Part shown: positions 1 to 9,500 of the stretch, in pieces
How the letters are laid out: the number at the start of each line of letters is the position of its first letter
Position numbering within the stretch: the stretch's first letter is position 1
Assembly: GCA_001430745.1 (NCBI GenBank)
Contig: KQ482018.1
Span: forward strand, 61,652-78,910
DNA from: Auxenochlorella pyrenoidosa
Lineage: Eukaryota; Chlorophyta; Trebouxiophyceae; Chlorellales; Chlorellaceae
Direction of reading: 5' to 3'
DNA length: 17,259 nucleotides
Position numbers and translations under genes: made by a program
The notes under the pieces: model-generated
Told to the model about the DNA's origin: nothing
Databases searched by the model: none
What the model saw: only the letters and a program-made list of their open reading frames with translations

Positions 1-13
1 ACACACACACACA
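1..13. repeat. (AC)n microsatellite
   Basis: The window opens with an AC dinucleotide run of about six units, then a pyrimidine-leaning stretch that ends in gccgcag at 55-61. It lies in what I read as the last intron of the upstream gene. The true repeat length is unknown because the window cuts it. Confidence 0.7.
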
Positions 14-61
14 TATACGCCCAACCCTTCGCCCACCTGCGCGCCTCGCGCCACGCCGCAG

Positions 62-160
62 ATGCCCACCTTTGCCACCAAGCGGCAGCTGGAGAACCAC
101 AAGGCCGAGCCGCTGCTGTTCGAGGTGCAGCTGCTGCGGGTGGCGGGGGTCAAGCGGTAG
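62..160 (+). CDS. C-terminal exon of an upstream gene (partial, unidentified)
   Basis: A plausible acceptor (gccgcag, ending at 61) is followed by 32 codons and a TAG at 158-160. The peptide begins MPTFATKRQLENHKAEP and ends PLLFEVQLLRVAGVKR. The coding phase at the acceptor is not fixed by anything in view, so the frame was chosen because it gives a balanced, charged peptide. The segment LLFEVQLLRV has the look of the closing beta-strand of FKBP-type peptidyl-prolyl isomerases, which often end in a hydrophobic-F-[DE]-V-[EQ]-L-L motif. It could equally be the start of a kinase KA1-type strand. Both are weak resemblances over ten residues. The exon's last ~35 bases are repeated twice downstream in degenerate form, so the stop sits inside a tandem repeat and the protein end may have been remodelled by it. 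Confidence 0.4.
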   Translation: MPTFATKRQLENHKAEPLLFEVQLLRVAGVKR

Positions 161-320
161 CGACGGCGGCGGCGTGCCAGATGCGTGCCCACCGTTGGAG
201 GTACAGCTGCTGCGGGTGGCGGGGTAAAGCGGTAGCGACGGCAAGCTCTCATACCTGCGCGGGCGGATGGGACTCCAGTGCAGCTGCTGCGTGTGGCGGG
301 CGTCAAGCGGTGGCGCCGGC
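125..320 (+). repeat. Degenerate ~76-bp tandem repeat, three copies, over a gene end
   Basis: The core cagctgctgcg starts at 128, 204 and 281, giving spacings of 76 and 77 bp. About 40 bp after each start are well conserved (ggtggcggg, then aagcggt, then agcgacggc or a close variant), while the rest of each unit has diverged. Copy 1 holds the final codons and TAG of the upstream exon, copy 2 keeps a TAG-like ending in shifted frame, and copy 3 has TGG where copy 1 has TAG. This is visible directly in the sequence. Confidence 0.8.
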
Positions 321-1190
321 AGCGGCAGCAGGGGCGGGCCGGCACCAGACCGCCGGGGGCGTGGGCCGACCTGCTGGCCGCCCAATTTTCCTGCTCCCGG
401 CTCCGTGCTGCGCTGCATACCTGTTATTGTCATGAATTTGAAATTGTTTACTGACCAGCCCTCGACCAGTGGTTCCAACAGCATATCTGATTGAATGGAT
501 ATTTTGGCAGCTTGAGAGCGGCGCCAATGCACGCAGCCAGCGGGGAGCATGTGGTTGGGTGTTGGGGCCAAGCATAGGAGGGTGGAGGCCTGTGTGGGAA
601 ATGGCACCACGCCGCGGCTGGCGGCGTCACCGAGCCAGGATTTGGCTGACTTCCGCCTGCCCTGTTGTCCCCTGTGGAGAGGTGTATTGAAGGACTCTGT
701 GAGAAGTTTGAATCAGATGGGCGCCATCGCAAGGGTTGGGTGCCAAATTCAGTAAGCCTCTGGGGTGCTTGGGCGAACGGCCCTGCAAGGCAGTGTGCCT
801 GTACATGGCCACCAGCAGCGGCGGTGTTCCCATTGCAGCGCGTCTGATCGACGGAGCTAACACTACAGTTTACCTGCTGCCAAGGTCGCAGCCAAACCCA
901 AGCCGGACAGTGAGGTGGCCACTCCTTGCGGGGCCTGCGGAGCATCCTCCCTGCAGGCGCTGGCCTTCCTTCCTGCTTAGCACTGATCTGCACATCAGTT
1001 CTGTTCATTTAAAGCTGGGACGCTCAGCTCCTGCACACCCGACTGGGCGGTCCGCGCTGCCTGGCGGTCGCAAAGACCCTTGAGGCTTGGCAGGGCAGCG
1101 GCACCTGTGACCGACATCCTGCTGACTGCTGCCGGCCCGCAGCCTCAACCGAGCAGCCCTTCCAGCCCACCGCCGTTGCCGGCGGCCGCC
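161..1190. other. Intergenic region and presumed promoter/5' leader of the SBP gene
   Basis: About 1.03 kb between the upstream stop and the SBP start contains only ORFs with shadow-like composition on both strands. Apart from the 125-320 tandem repeat, I see a TATA-like TTTAAA at 1008-1013, about 180 bp before the ATG, and two GTAC tetramers (201-204 and 801-804). GTAC is the core bound by SBP domains, but two in 1 kb is no more than chance, so autoregulation is not supported. No TGTAA poly(A) signal for the upstream gene was found. Base composition between about 410 and 1010 is less GC-rich than the genes. Confidence 0.6.
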
Positions 1191-4100
1191 ATGGCGCTGC
1201 AAGGCAGCGGCCTTGACGGGCTGGCCGAGCTGGAGTCGCAGCTGGACATGGAGTGGTTTGTGGAGGACCTGGAGTGGGATGCGGTGGGCATGAGCGCCGG
1301 CGGCGCGGCAGCAGACGCCTCTCCATCCACCACCAAGTCCTCTGGCGGCGCCCGCAAGGGAGGGGGCGCCACGCAGCGCGCCGCCAACACCTGCTGCCAG
1401 GTGGGTGCTGCCGAGCAGGGGCGGCGCGACGGCTTCGTGTGTGCCCGGCCCTCGGCTGAAAGAACGCGCAAAACACTCATCCTCTGAAGGCCAGGGCACC
1501 CGGAGCCTTGTCACACTGGCTCGCAGTTGCCACCTCTGTCTGCCCCTGCCCGCCCACATCCTCCCGCTGCTCCTGCCTGCAGGTGGAGGGCTGCACCCAG
1601 CAGCTGCTGCCGCTGCGCTCCTACTATCAGCGGCAGCACATCTGCGGTGAGGGGCTGCCGACGGCCCTGGGCGCTGCGTGGCACTCCCGCGCGCATCGCC
1701 AGGCATCTTGCCGCCTTCCACATTGCAAGGCTGGCTGCAGAGGGGGAGTTCTACTTGGGAGCTGGAACCGCTGTGTGCCGCGCATTCTGTGGCCCTCAAC
1801 ACATTTCAAGCGGCTTCTGGGCCCTCCCCTTGGAACCGCTGCAGAGGATCACTTTCGCGCGCTGGCCATCACGGACGCCTCTGGCCGGCTCACCCGCTTC
1901 TGCCAGCAGTGCACCAAGCTAGAGCCGCTGGAGCGGTGAGACTCGTCCGGGCGGGTCGCCAACAAGGGTGGCTGGCCAGCGCCGCGCATGGGGGCGCCTG
2001 CTGAGTGGCAGTTGGGAAATCGCAAAGCGCTGCCGCGCTGGGTTGCCAGATTGCAGGCGGTTGCCGCTTGGCTGATTGGGAGCTTGTGCCCAACTGCGGG
2101 CGCACTTGGCGCCGCTGTCGAGCACTCCCAAGGGCGCGCCTGTCCCGAGCCTGAGCGTTAACGCAACTGTCCCCCTTGCTCCCTGCAGCTTTGACGGTGA
2201 GCGGCGCAGCTGCCGCGAAAGCCTGGAGCGCCGCAACCAGCGGCGGAGCAGCAAGCGCTCGCGCGGGGGCGGCGGCAAGGCCCGGCGGCCTGGCGGCAAG
2301 GCCTCGTCCCTTGGGGTGCAGAAGGCCGGTGCCAAGAAGGCGGCGGCGGCGGCGCCGCCCACGGCGCCATACACCCACAGCGGCAGTGGCAGCCGCAGCG
2401 GCGGCAGCGGCAGCCGCAGCGGCGGCAGCAGCAGCGCGGCACCGCGCCACCTGGGCCTGCCCTCTCAGCAGCGCACGCAATCGTCCGCCGCCGAAGCGGA
2501 CGAGGCGGGGGCCTGCCTGGAGAGCGCCATGCGGGCAGAGGTGGATGCTGCGCTGCGGGAGGCAGCCGTCACCGGCGCCGGCGCCGGCTGGGCGCCGCAG
2601 CAGCACCCGCCGCGCCCGACTGCTGTGGCCGCCTACTGCCTGGCCACCTCTGCCGAGCAGCAGCGCTGGTTCCAGCAGTATGGCCTGGCGGGGCCGGTGT
2701 CGGCGAGCGCCGCCGCCGCGCCGCCGCCGCCGGGGACCACGCAGCAGCATCGGGGCCCTGCCGCCATGGCTGACCTGCGGGTGCTGCCCCTCGGGGAGGT
2801 GCCCCTGCCCCTCGGGGGCTCTCCAGGGGATGCTGGCCCCGGCCAGCGCCTGACCACCCGCGACTTGGATGACTTTCTGGCAATGGATGCAGGTGAGGGG
2901 CGCCTGCGTCGGAGCCAGCTGCGTGCCTGCGCCGCTGCCTTTGCTAGCACGACGGCGGCGCAGCACAATGTACTGGGTGTTGGGTGTGTGTGTTCGGGAT
3001 GGGGTTTTGTGTGTGTTTGGGAGGGGCGCAGGTGATGGCCAGCATCTTGCGTTGCATAGGCGCAGCCCTCTGCTTGCCAGGGTTGCAGTGGGGCGTCCGT
3101 GCACAGTTGAAGAATCGCCAGCTGACCGGCCTGCACCCTGGCTGCACCCTGCAGACCGGCTGCGCGAAACACTCCTGCAGTGCGGCATGCTGTCCGAACT
3201 GCCACCCGCTGCCCTAGCCAGCGGCCCCGCCAGCGGCGCTACCAGCGCAGGCGCTGAAACGGGCCCTGCCTACGTGCCCCACGGCGCTTGGCAGCCACAG
3301 GCGGGCTGGGGCGAGGCGGGCGAGGCGGCCGCCGCTGCGTCGGCGGTGCGCGCAGCGCAGCATGCGCAGCATGCGGATACCGCATGGCTGCAGCCGTTTG
3401 CGGACGAGCCGGAGCTCAAAGCTGCTGGGCAGCTGCCCCCGCTGGCGCTGCTCCCCCGCGGCCCTGCGCAGCAGCAGCTGCAGCACTGGTCGGCAGGCGG
3501 CCCCGCCTGGCAGCCCGGCCAGGCAGGGGATGGAGGGTGGGGCCCGCGCTCCGCCGCCCTCCCCGCGGCGGCTGCCAGCCATGCTGTGCAGCGCAACGGC
3601 ACGGCTGCGGGCGCTGGCAGCGCAGCCCTCCAGGCGCCGGCCTCTGGCCTGTCCAGCGAGGCGCTCCATGCTGAGCTGGCGGCTCGAGAGAGGGAGCTCC
3701 AAGGGCTGCTGGCCGGGCTGGTCCCTGGCCCGGAGGAAGTGAGGGTCAGCCTCAAGGTGGGTCGCCCAGCAGGCACAGCGTGCTGCCGGCGGCAGCGCAG
3801 GCGGCGCCGGGGCCGCTGCCTTGCACGCCGCCGCCCACAAACAGCCGCCTGGCCTGCCATGTGCGCCGCCGCTTCCAAACAGCCAGCTGGCCTGTCCCTG
3901 TTTGCGTGCACGCAAGCGAGCCCTGCCTGCCATGTCCGTTCTTGCTGCACCACTTGGCCCTGCCTGGCGCGGTCGCCATGCCTGGTGTGGCGGCATGCTG
4001 GGTGCACCTTGTATCGCAGGATGTCTCGAGCTCTCATGGCCCGGGCGTGCCCCCCTTGTCACCTCCCTGCCTGCCCGACCTTGCGCCCCCCTTCCCTTGC

Positions 4101-5443
4101 TCTTTTCAGGTGTACGGCGTGCGACCCGAGCAGCTGCCAGCAGAGCTGCGCTGCGACCTGCTGACCGCGCTGCGCCTGCCCGGCACCCACGTGGAGGCGT
4201 CCATCCGTGCCGGCTGCGTGCACCTCACAGTAACTGCCCTGGCCAGCCCAGAGGAGCGGTGGCGCTTGGCGGCGCCCGGCGCCGCCGCCGCGGTGGCCGC
4301 CCGCCTGGCGCCGCTCCTGGAAGCGCTGCCGGGCCCCGGCAGGCTGGCTGTGCAGCTGGATGGGGCCAGTGGTAGTGTCGACGCCGCGCTGCTGGCTCGG
4401 CTGCCTGGCGGCAGCCCCGCGCTGCTGCTGGGCCTGCAGGCTGCGGGCGACGCGCTGCCGCCCGCAGTGGAGCTGGCTGCTGGCGCGCCCTGCGCAACCA
4501 CCGTGTCAGCGGCAGTAGGCCGCTTCCGGCTGCGCTGCCCGCGCGCCCTGCTGTCGGGGGGCGCCGGCCTGGGGCTGCACTGCCGCGCCGGCGGGCGCCA
4601 CTTGGCGGTGGGCCTGTCCTTGGCTGGGGCTGCCGCGCCCGCGCCGCCAGACAGCAGCGCCGGCAGCGATGATGCCAGCGAGTCTGGTGACGAGGAGGGG
4701 CCCTGTTGGGAGGACAGCGAGGAAGAAGAAGAAGAAAAGGCAGAAGGAGCAGCAGAGGATGTTGGAGCGGCGGTGGAGGCGGAAGCTTGGGTGGCCGCAG
4801 CTGCGCCCGCTGAGGGCGGCGGCGCCGGCGACAGCTGGCAGGCGGGCTGGGGGCTGTATGAGCTGGAGGTTGCGCGAGGTGAGGCTGGGGGCCTGGGGTA
4901 TGAGCCTCTGTGCTCTGCACTGGGCCCAAAGCGGTGGCAACTGCCGAGTTGTTCCTGTTGGAGGCGCCCTCCTGGCCCAGACTTGCTGTGCCCTGCGCTG
5001 CCCTGCTGTGCCTGCCTTGCTGGCAGCGTCCTGAAGCAAGCAGTGCCGAGTCCTGTCCTCTGTGTTTCTGTCAAGCCCCTCGCCCGCTTTCTGCCCCCTT
5101 TGCTGCAGGCGCCCTGCTCAGCGCCGCCCTGCCCATCCTGGTGCTCCCAGATGCCCAGGCAGAGGCAGCTGGAGAGCTGGCGCGCATGCCAGCCGGCCCT
5201 GCGGCGGCCAACGTGCTGCGCCTCGCCGCCGCCGTGCTGCGCTACCTGCAGCAGCGCGAGTACGCGACCGGCGCGGCGGCGGCCGCCTTTGAGGCCGCAT
5301 ACCCGCCGCTGGCGGTGGCCCGCCTGGCGGCGGCGGCGCGTGCCCTGGTCGGGCTGGCAGAGCGTGCGGGCTGGCCTGCCACCGCGAGCCTGCTGCGCCC
5401 CGCTGTGGCGGCAGACGGCCACCACCCGGCCCGTGCTGCGCTT

Positions 5444-5483
<40 letters not shown>

Positions 5484-5866
5484 TGCAGGAGGAGCAGCAG
5501 GAGCAGCAGGTCCAGGAGCAGCAGGAGCAGCATGTGGTGGCAACCGTGCTGCCAGCGCCACCAGCCCCGCCTGCCGGCGCTGATCCGCCCGCCCTGCACG
5601 CCGGCGGCAGCGGCGGCAAGGCGCCCAAGGCGCCGCACAGCCCGCCGGCCAGCAGCAGGCCCGGCGGCAGCGGCAAGGCCGGGGCGAGCGGCAAGCTGTC
5701 GGCAGACGAGGCTGGACTCTCGATGGGCATTGCCTACCTGGCTCTCGATGACAGGGACCGGCTGCGGCGGGCGATGCACCCAGCTGTCCTCGGCGCTGTG
5801 ACCCTGGTTGTGGCGGGCGTGGTGCTGGGAGTGGGCGCTGCCTTGGCATCGGGCCACCTCGCTTGA
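1191..5866 (+). CDS. Long-type SBP-box transcription factor with C-terminal membrane anchor
   Basis: Seven exons join in phase: 1191-1400, 1583-1646, 1845-1935, 2189-2892, 3155-3756, 4110-4878 and 5109-5866 (3198 nt, 1065 residues). All introns are GT-AG, 182-353 bp. The start is a strong gccgccATGG. Residues 20-34 hold an acidic/aromatic motif (EWFVEDLEWD) like those at the N-termini of long SPL proteins. The SBP domain, residues 69-146, is spread over four exons. Zinc site 1 is C69, C74, C91, H94. Site 2 shows FCQQC (C111, C114) and C130, but E118 where His is usual. A basic nuclear-import segment RRSCRESLERRNQRRSSKR follows. Gly/Ser- and Ala/Pro-rich linkers lead to residues 558-610 (THVEASIRAGCVHLTV), matching the 'IRPGC-[VI]-x-LT' block of land-plant SPL1/7/12/14, and to GLYELEVA...ALPILVLPD across the exon 6/7 join, like their GFIEVE/FPVIVA block. 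Residues about 741-778 are acidic, 926-938 are Gln, and about 1038-1060 form a membrane helix near the end. The SBP domain binds GTAC-core DNA in the nucleus; tethering implies regulated release. CRR1 or SPL7 orthology is possible but unproven: I see no ankyrin repeats and no Cys-rich C-terminus. Confidence 0.9.
2375..2433 (+). repeat. In-frame Gly/Ser/Arg tandem repeat (21-bp unit)
   Basis: Two near-identical 21-bp units and a partial third encode SGSGSRSGG then SGSRSGGSSS in the linker after the SBP domain. The unit differs by a single T/C between copies, so it is a recent minisatellite-like expansion inside coding sequence. It lengthens a disordered linker and leaves the frame intact. Confidence 0.7.
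5444..5482 (+). repeat. (CAG)13 polyglutamine tract in the SBP gene
   Basis: Thirteen uninterrupted CAG codons encode Gln926-938, followed by a longer Gln/Glu-rich stretch (VQEEQQEQQVQEQQEQ) up to about 5531. The tract lies between the last helical region and the membrane anchor, in a part likely to be disordered. Pure CAG runs are prone to length change between strains. Confidence 0.9.
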
Positions 5867-6534
5867 GCAGCGCCGTTCCGAATTCTGATAAAGCAGGCAT
5901 CCAAAGCCTGCGGTTGTCTTCTCCTATCTGAGGGCTGCGCGCCTGGTGCGGCTCTCGCCTGCCTGGGCGCCAGGCTGTGACCCTTCTCTGCGCCCTTTTG
6001 TGGCAACCATGTGCTTCTTTGGCACCGTGCCCCTTCCTGGCTTGATTCCTCCATCATCTGTGCTTTTTTTGTACCATCAGCCCACGGCGACCCTTCAGGC
6101 ACCTTCCTACCCTCTTCGCTCTCTCCAACATGTGGCAACCCCGGAAACTGCAAACCAGCCAACTTACTGCACCTTTCACCCAGCAGGCCTGCCCTTTGAA
6201 ATGCCACGGCCTGCTCAATTGAGCCAGCCATGCTGTTCCCACCCTTCACCCATCCACTCTTACCCTTCCTCCCCGCCCTCCAGAATCCTATTGCACGTGG
6301 CACCAGGCTCCGTGGTCGCACGACAATTGCAAGCCTGCTTTGTGGTTCAGATGTTGGAATGAAATCATGAAAGTATGGGCATTGCAGAAGGGAGGCTCTC
6401 GCATCTCTCAGGAATGGCAGGTCATGCATATGTATTAGTGGGAGGGATGTACAGGGAGTGAGCGGCATTGGGGGCAGAAAAGGAGGCTGCCCTGCGTGAG
6501 CGCAGCCCCAAGGAAGACTTACGGGGGCCATCAC
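5867..6534. other. Convergent intergenic region, 3' ends of two genes
   Basis: This 668-bp space separates the SBP stop (TGA, 5864-5866) from the minus-strand stop (6535-6537). It is pyrimidine-rich on the plus strand and less GC-rich than the genes. A small perfect hairpin, gcaggc/gcctgc with a 7-nt loop, lies at 5893-5911. I found no canonical TGTAA chlorophyte poly(A) signal on either strand and no convincing ORF. Confidence 0.6.
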
Positions 6535-9500
6535 TCACAGCATCAACGCTTCGAGCAGCAGCCACAGGAGCCAGGCAGTGCCGGCAAACCAGCCCAGCGC
6601 CGCCGCCGCGGGCAGCGGCTTGGCGCCAGGGGGCAGCTGGCCGGGCCGCGGGCCGGGCCGCTGCCCGCCTTGCTCCTGCTCCTGCAGTTCCTGCTGGCGA
6701 ATGACCCGCTGCAGCTCCCGAGTTCGCAGCCGCTCCTCCCAGAGCCAGAGCAGCAGGGTGGGGAGGAGCACGCCACCGCAGGCCTGTGGAGGGCAGAGTG
6801 GGGAGGAGCACGCCGGCGCAGGCCTGTGCAGGGCGCGACCGGGCGGCGACACCAGCTGGCAGCAGGCCGGGCACCCGGGCGGCAGGCAAGCGGCTCGCCA
6901 AAGGACGGTGCCTGCCGATGCCACTCCTCAAGAGCAGGCTTTCACACTGGGGTCCCGCTCACCTGCAGCCAGCTGTGCACCGCAAAGCATGCCCCCAGGC
7001 AGCCGGCGCCGGTGGCTCGCCGCCGCTGACGCCACCACGCAGACAGCCGCCACAGTTGGCTCGGCCCCAGCCTTTGGATCAACCCTGCGGCCGTCGTGTA
7101 ATACTGGACCACACTGGCTGCGCCGGCGCCGGCTTGGCACACCCCAGCAGCGACCGCTGGCTCCGTGCTGCCGCCGCACGTCGCCGCCGCCGCGCCCGCC
7201 ACACCCGCCGCTGCTGCGCCGATTTGCACCCCGCACTCCTGCCGGCAGCGCACCGTGGTGGCCCGCAGGCTGAGCAGCAGCGCAGCCAGCTGGCACGGCA
7301 GGTAGAGCCGCATGGGCAGCACGATGCCGAAGGCCGAGATGAGCAGAAAGTTGACCTGTGAGGGGGGTGGCGGGTGATGGGGGGGAGGGGGAGGGGACAC
7401 CCGATCCGTCAGCTCAGTGCATACTTTTGGGAAGCTGATCCAAGACAGCAGTCGGCGGGCAGGCGAGGGCCCGCTGAGGGTGCCAGGCAGCCGCGGCCAC
7501 GCACGGGCAAATGGCAGGCGGGGGGTCCAGCCGTTCAGCAGCCGGCGAGCGCAGCAGAGGCAGGCCAGGGGCGCAGGCAGGGAGGCGGCAAGATGCATAG
7601 AGGAGGCGACAGCAACAGAGCCCCCACCCCCACCCCCACCCCAGGGCTGGGGCGGACCCACCTTCCAGCAGAGGTGCGCATAGGCAGCCAGGGCGGAGGC
7701 GGGCATCTCGCGGGCAGGCCCCACCCAGGTGTCCTGCCGCGCCAGCACGTCGACGAGGGCTGCATGCAGGAGGATCCGTGAGGGCAGGCACCGGTGAGGG
7801 TGCACGCAGAAGAAAAATGTGGGGGGTGTCCCTGCAGGCGCCGGCCATGTCTTGGACTGACCTGCCCTGCCCTGCCCAGTACCGCCTTCCTTGCCCTGCC
7901 CTGGGCCCCCCATCCACTCACACAGCACCCAGCGGGAGAGGCGCATGGCCAGGACAAAAGCGTGGCGGTGCTCCACGTACCAGCCGCGCCTGCCACAGGG
8001 GTGGGAGCGTGGCGCTTCTCTTTTCCATCCGTCCGCGGCAGGCAGGGCCGCGCACCAAGCTCACGCACAGGCCCTGCCTGTGGCGTGCCTGCCTGGGGAG
8101 CATGGGCCTGCCCCTACGCGTATGCAGGCGCGAGCCAAAGACCCCAGGCTGCCGCGCCAGCACCCACCTGCCGCGCCACCACCCACCTGCAATGCCAGCA
8201 CCCACATGCATGCAATGCCAGCACCCACCTGCGACGGATAAGGTACAGGTGCAGCGGGCCCCAGGCCATCCATGCCGCGATGGACAGCGCCTCGCCCAGC
8301 GGAGGCCACTCTGCCCGCTGCGCCCACTGCAGCGGCAGGGCGCGAGGCAGGAGGCCTTGGGCATGCAGGAGGGGGGCGGCAGCGGCTGGGCCTCCGTACT
8401 GGCGCGCTTTCGTGGCATGCTGGATTCGCCAGCAATCGTAAGTGCTGCCCCTACCTTGCCGAGGCCCGCCAGCCCAAACAGCAGGTTGAACAGGGCCCAG
8501 GCCTCGTCCTGTGGCAGCAGCTGCACGTTCCGCTGCAGCGTAAAGCTCTGCGGGGCACACGGCGGGCGGCGGCGCAACTAGGGATGTCGGGGGATGCGGC
8601 AGCATCGATCGACCCAGTCTGCGCGAATTTGCAACGCTTTGCAACCCTGAGAGCAGCCCCGAGTCCTGAGGACGCACGGCAAGTGACAAGAGGCAGAAGC
8701 TGAGACGTAGCTCGAAACGGGCCGTTCTTTGCTGTATCAGCTGCGCGCTCGGCATGCTTGCAAGTGGCAAAACGATTGCTGCGCTGGTGAAAGGAGCCCG
8801 CAACCAAACTTGCCTGTTCCAGCCACTGGCTCTGAAACGACATCATGCTGGCATAAATCGCCCTCTGGGCGAACGAATACGCAAGGTTGCGTTGCGGGCT
8901 GTAGCCGACCAGTTGTACAGCAGGCAGCATGCCTAGCGGTGACGCCGCCCTGCACTTGTCCCTGCGCAACAATTGGGAGGTGACTTGGGCATCGCCTGCC
9001 CATTTCGAGGCGGGCCACAAAGCCGAGGAGGCAACCACAAGCACCAGGAGTGCATGCCAAGCTTCACATAACCCCTAGCCCAAACTCTCCAAAAGGAGCA
9101 GCACCGAGCAGCGCTCTGCCCAGCGTCAGCTGCAACGTCTCTGCAGAGCGCTGCTGGGTGCAGGAGCGGGGAAAGCCAACATGCGCCCCTTACATATGCT
9201 GCTGCGACACAAAAGTCAGAAATCATGAGTGCGGGTTCAAGAGGACAGAAGCTTGCCTTCCCCCCACGTGTCAAGAGCCGGGGTGGCCGACAAACCCCCG
9301 AAAGGGGCTGGTGCCTTGGGTATCCTTGGCGGCCAGTGCCCACTTCCAGGTGCCTGTAGCTGGGGCGGCTGGTGCCGCTGCCAGCCGCGCCACTTCCCAG
9401 GCTCAGCCAGCACTGCTGCCGCTGGTGCATGAACATGCAGCGCCCACTCCGCGTCACCTGATGGGCTGCAGGGCAGGCAGCAGGGGAAGGGCGGCAACAA

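Noticed and set aside
448..1008. 186-codon minus-strand ORF upstream of the SBP gene
   Set aside because: The peptide has no recognisable motif and there is no supporting codon bias. Treated as intergenic.
161..1190. Copper-response (GTAC) autoregulation of the SBP gene
   Set aside because: Only two GTAC tetramers in about 1 kb, no more than chance expectation.
1890..3188. 432-codon minus-strand ORF
   Set aside because: Antisense shadow of SBP exon 4 with extreme Ala/Arg repeats and no recognisable motif.
3780..5801. 673-codon plus-strand ORF
   Set aside because: It is in the SBP frame only across exon 6 (4110-4878) and otherwise reads through introns and the wrong frame of exon 7. SPL conservation at both exon joins shows the spliced model is right.
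4106..5857. 583-codon minus-strand ORF
   Set aside because: Lies opposite SBP exons 6 and 7. Its Ser/Pro/Arg-rich content and poly-Leu from the CAG repeat are what the reverse strand of GC3-rich coding DNA gives.
8161..8231. CRISPR-like short repeats
   Set aside because: Spacers are only about 10 bp and the units are donor sites in a nuclear intron. This is a micro-tandem repeat.
9225..9250. tRNA T-arm-like gggttcaag
   Set aside because: The flanking five bases on each side do not pair and no acceptor or anticodon arms fit.
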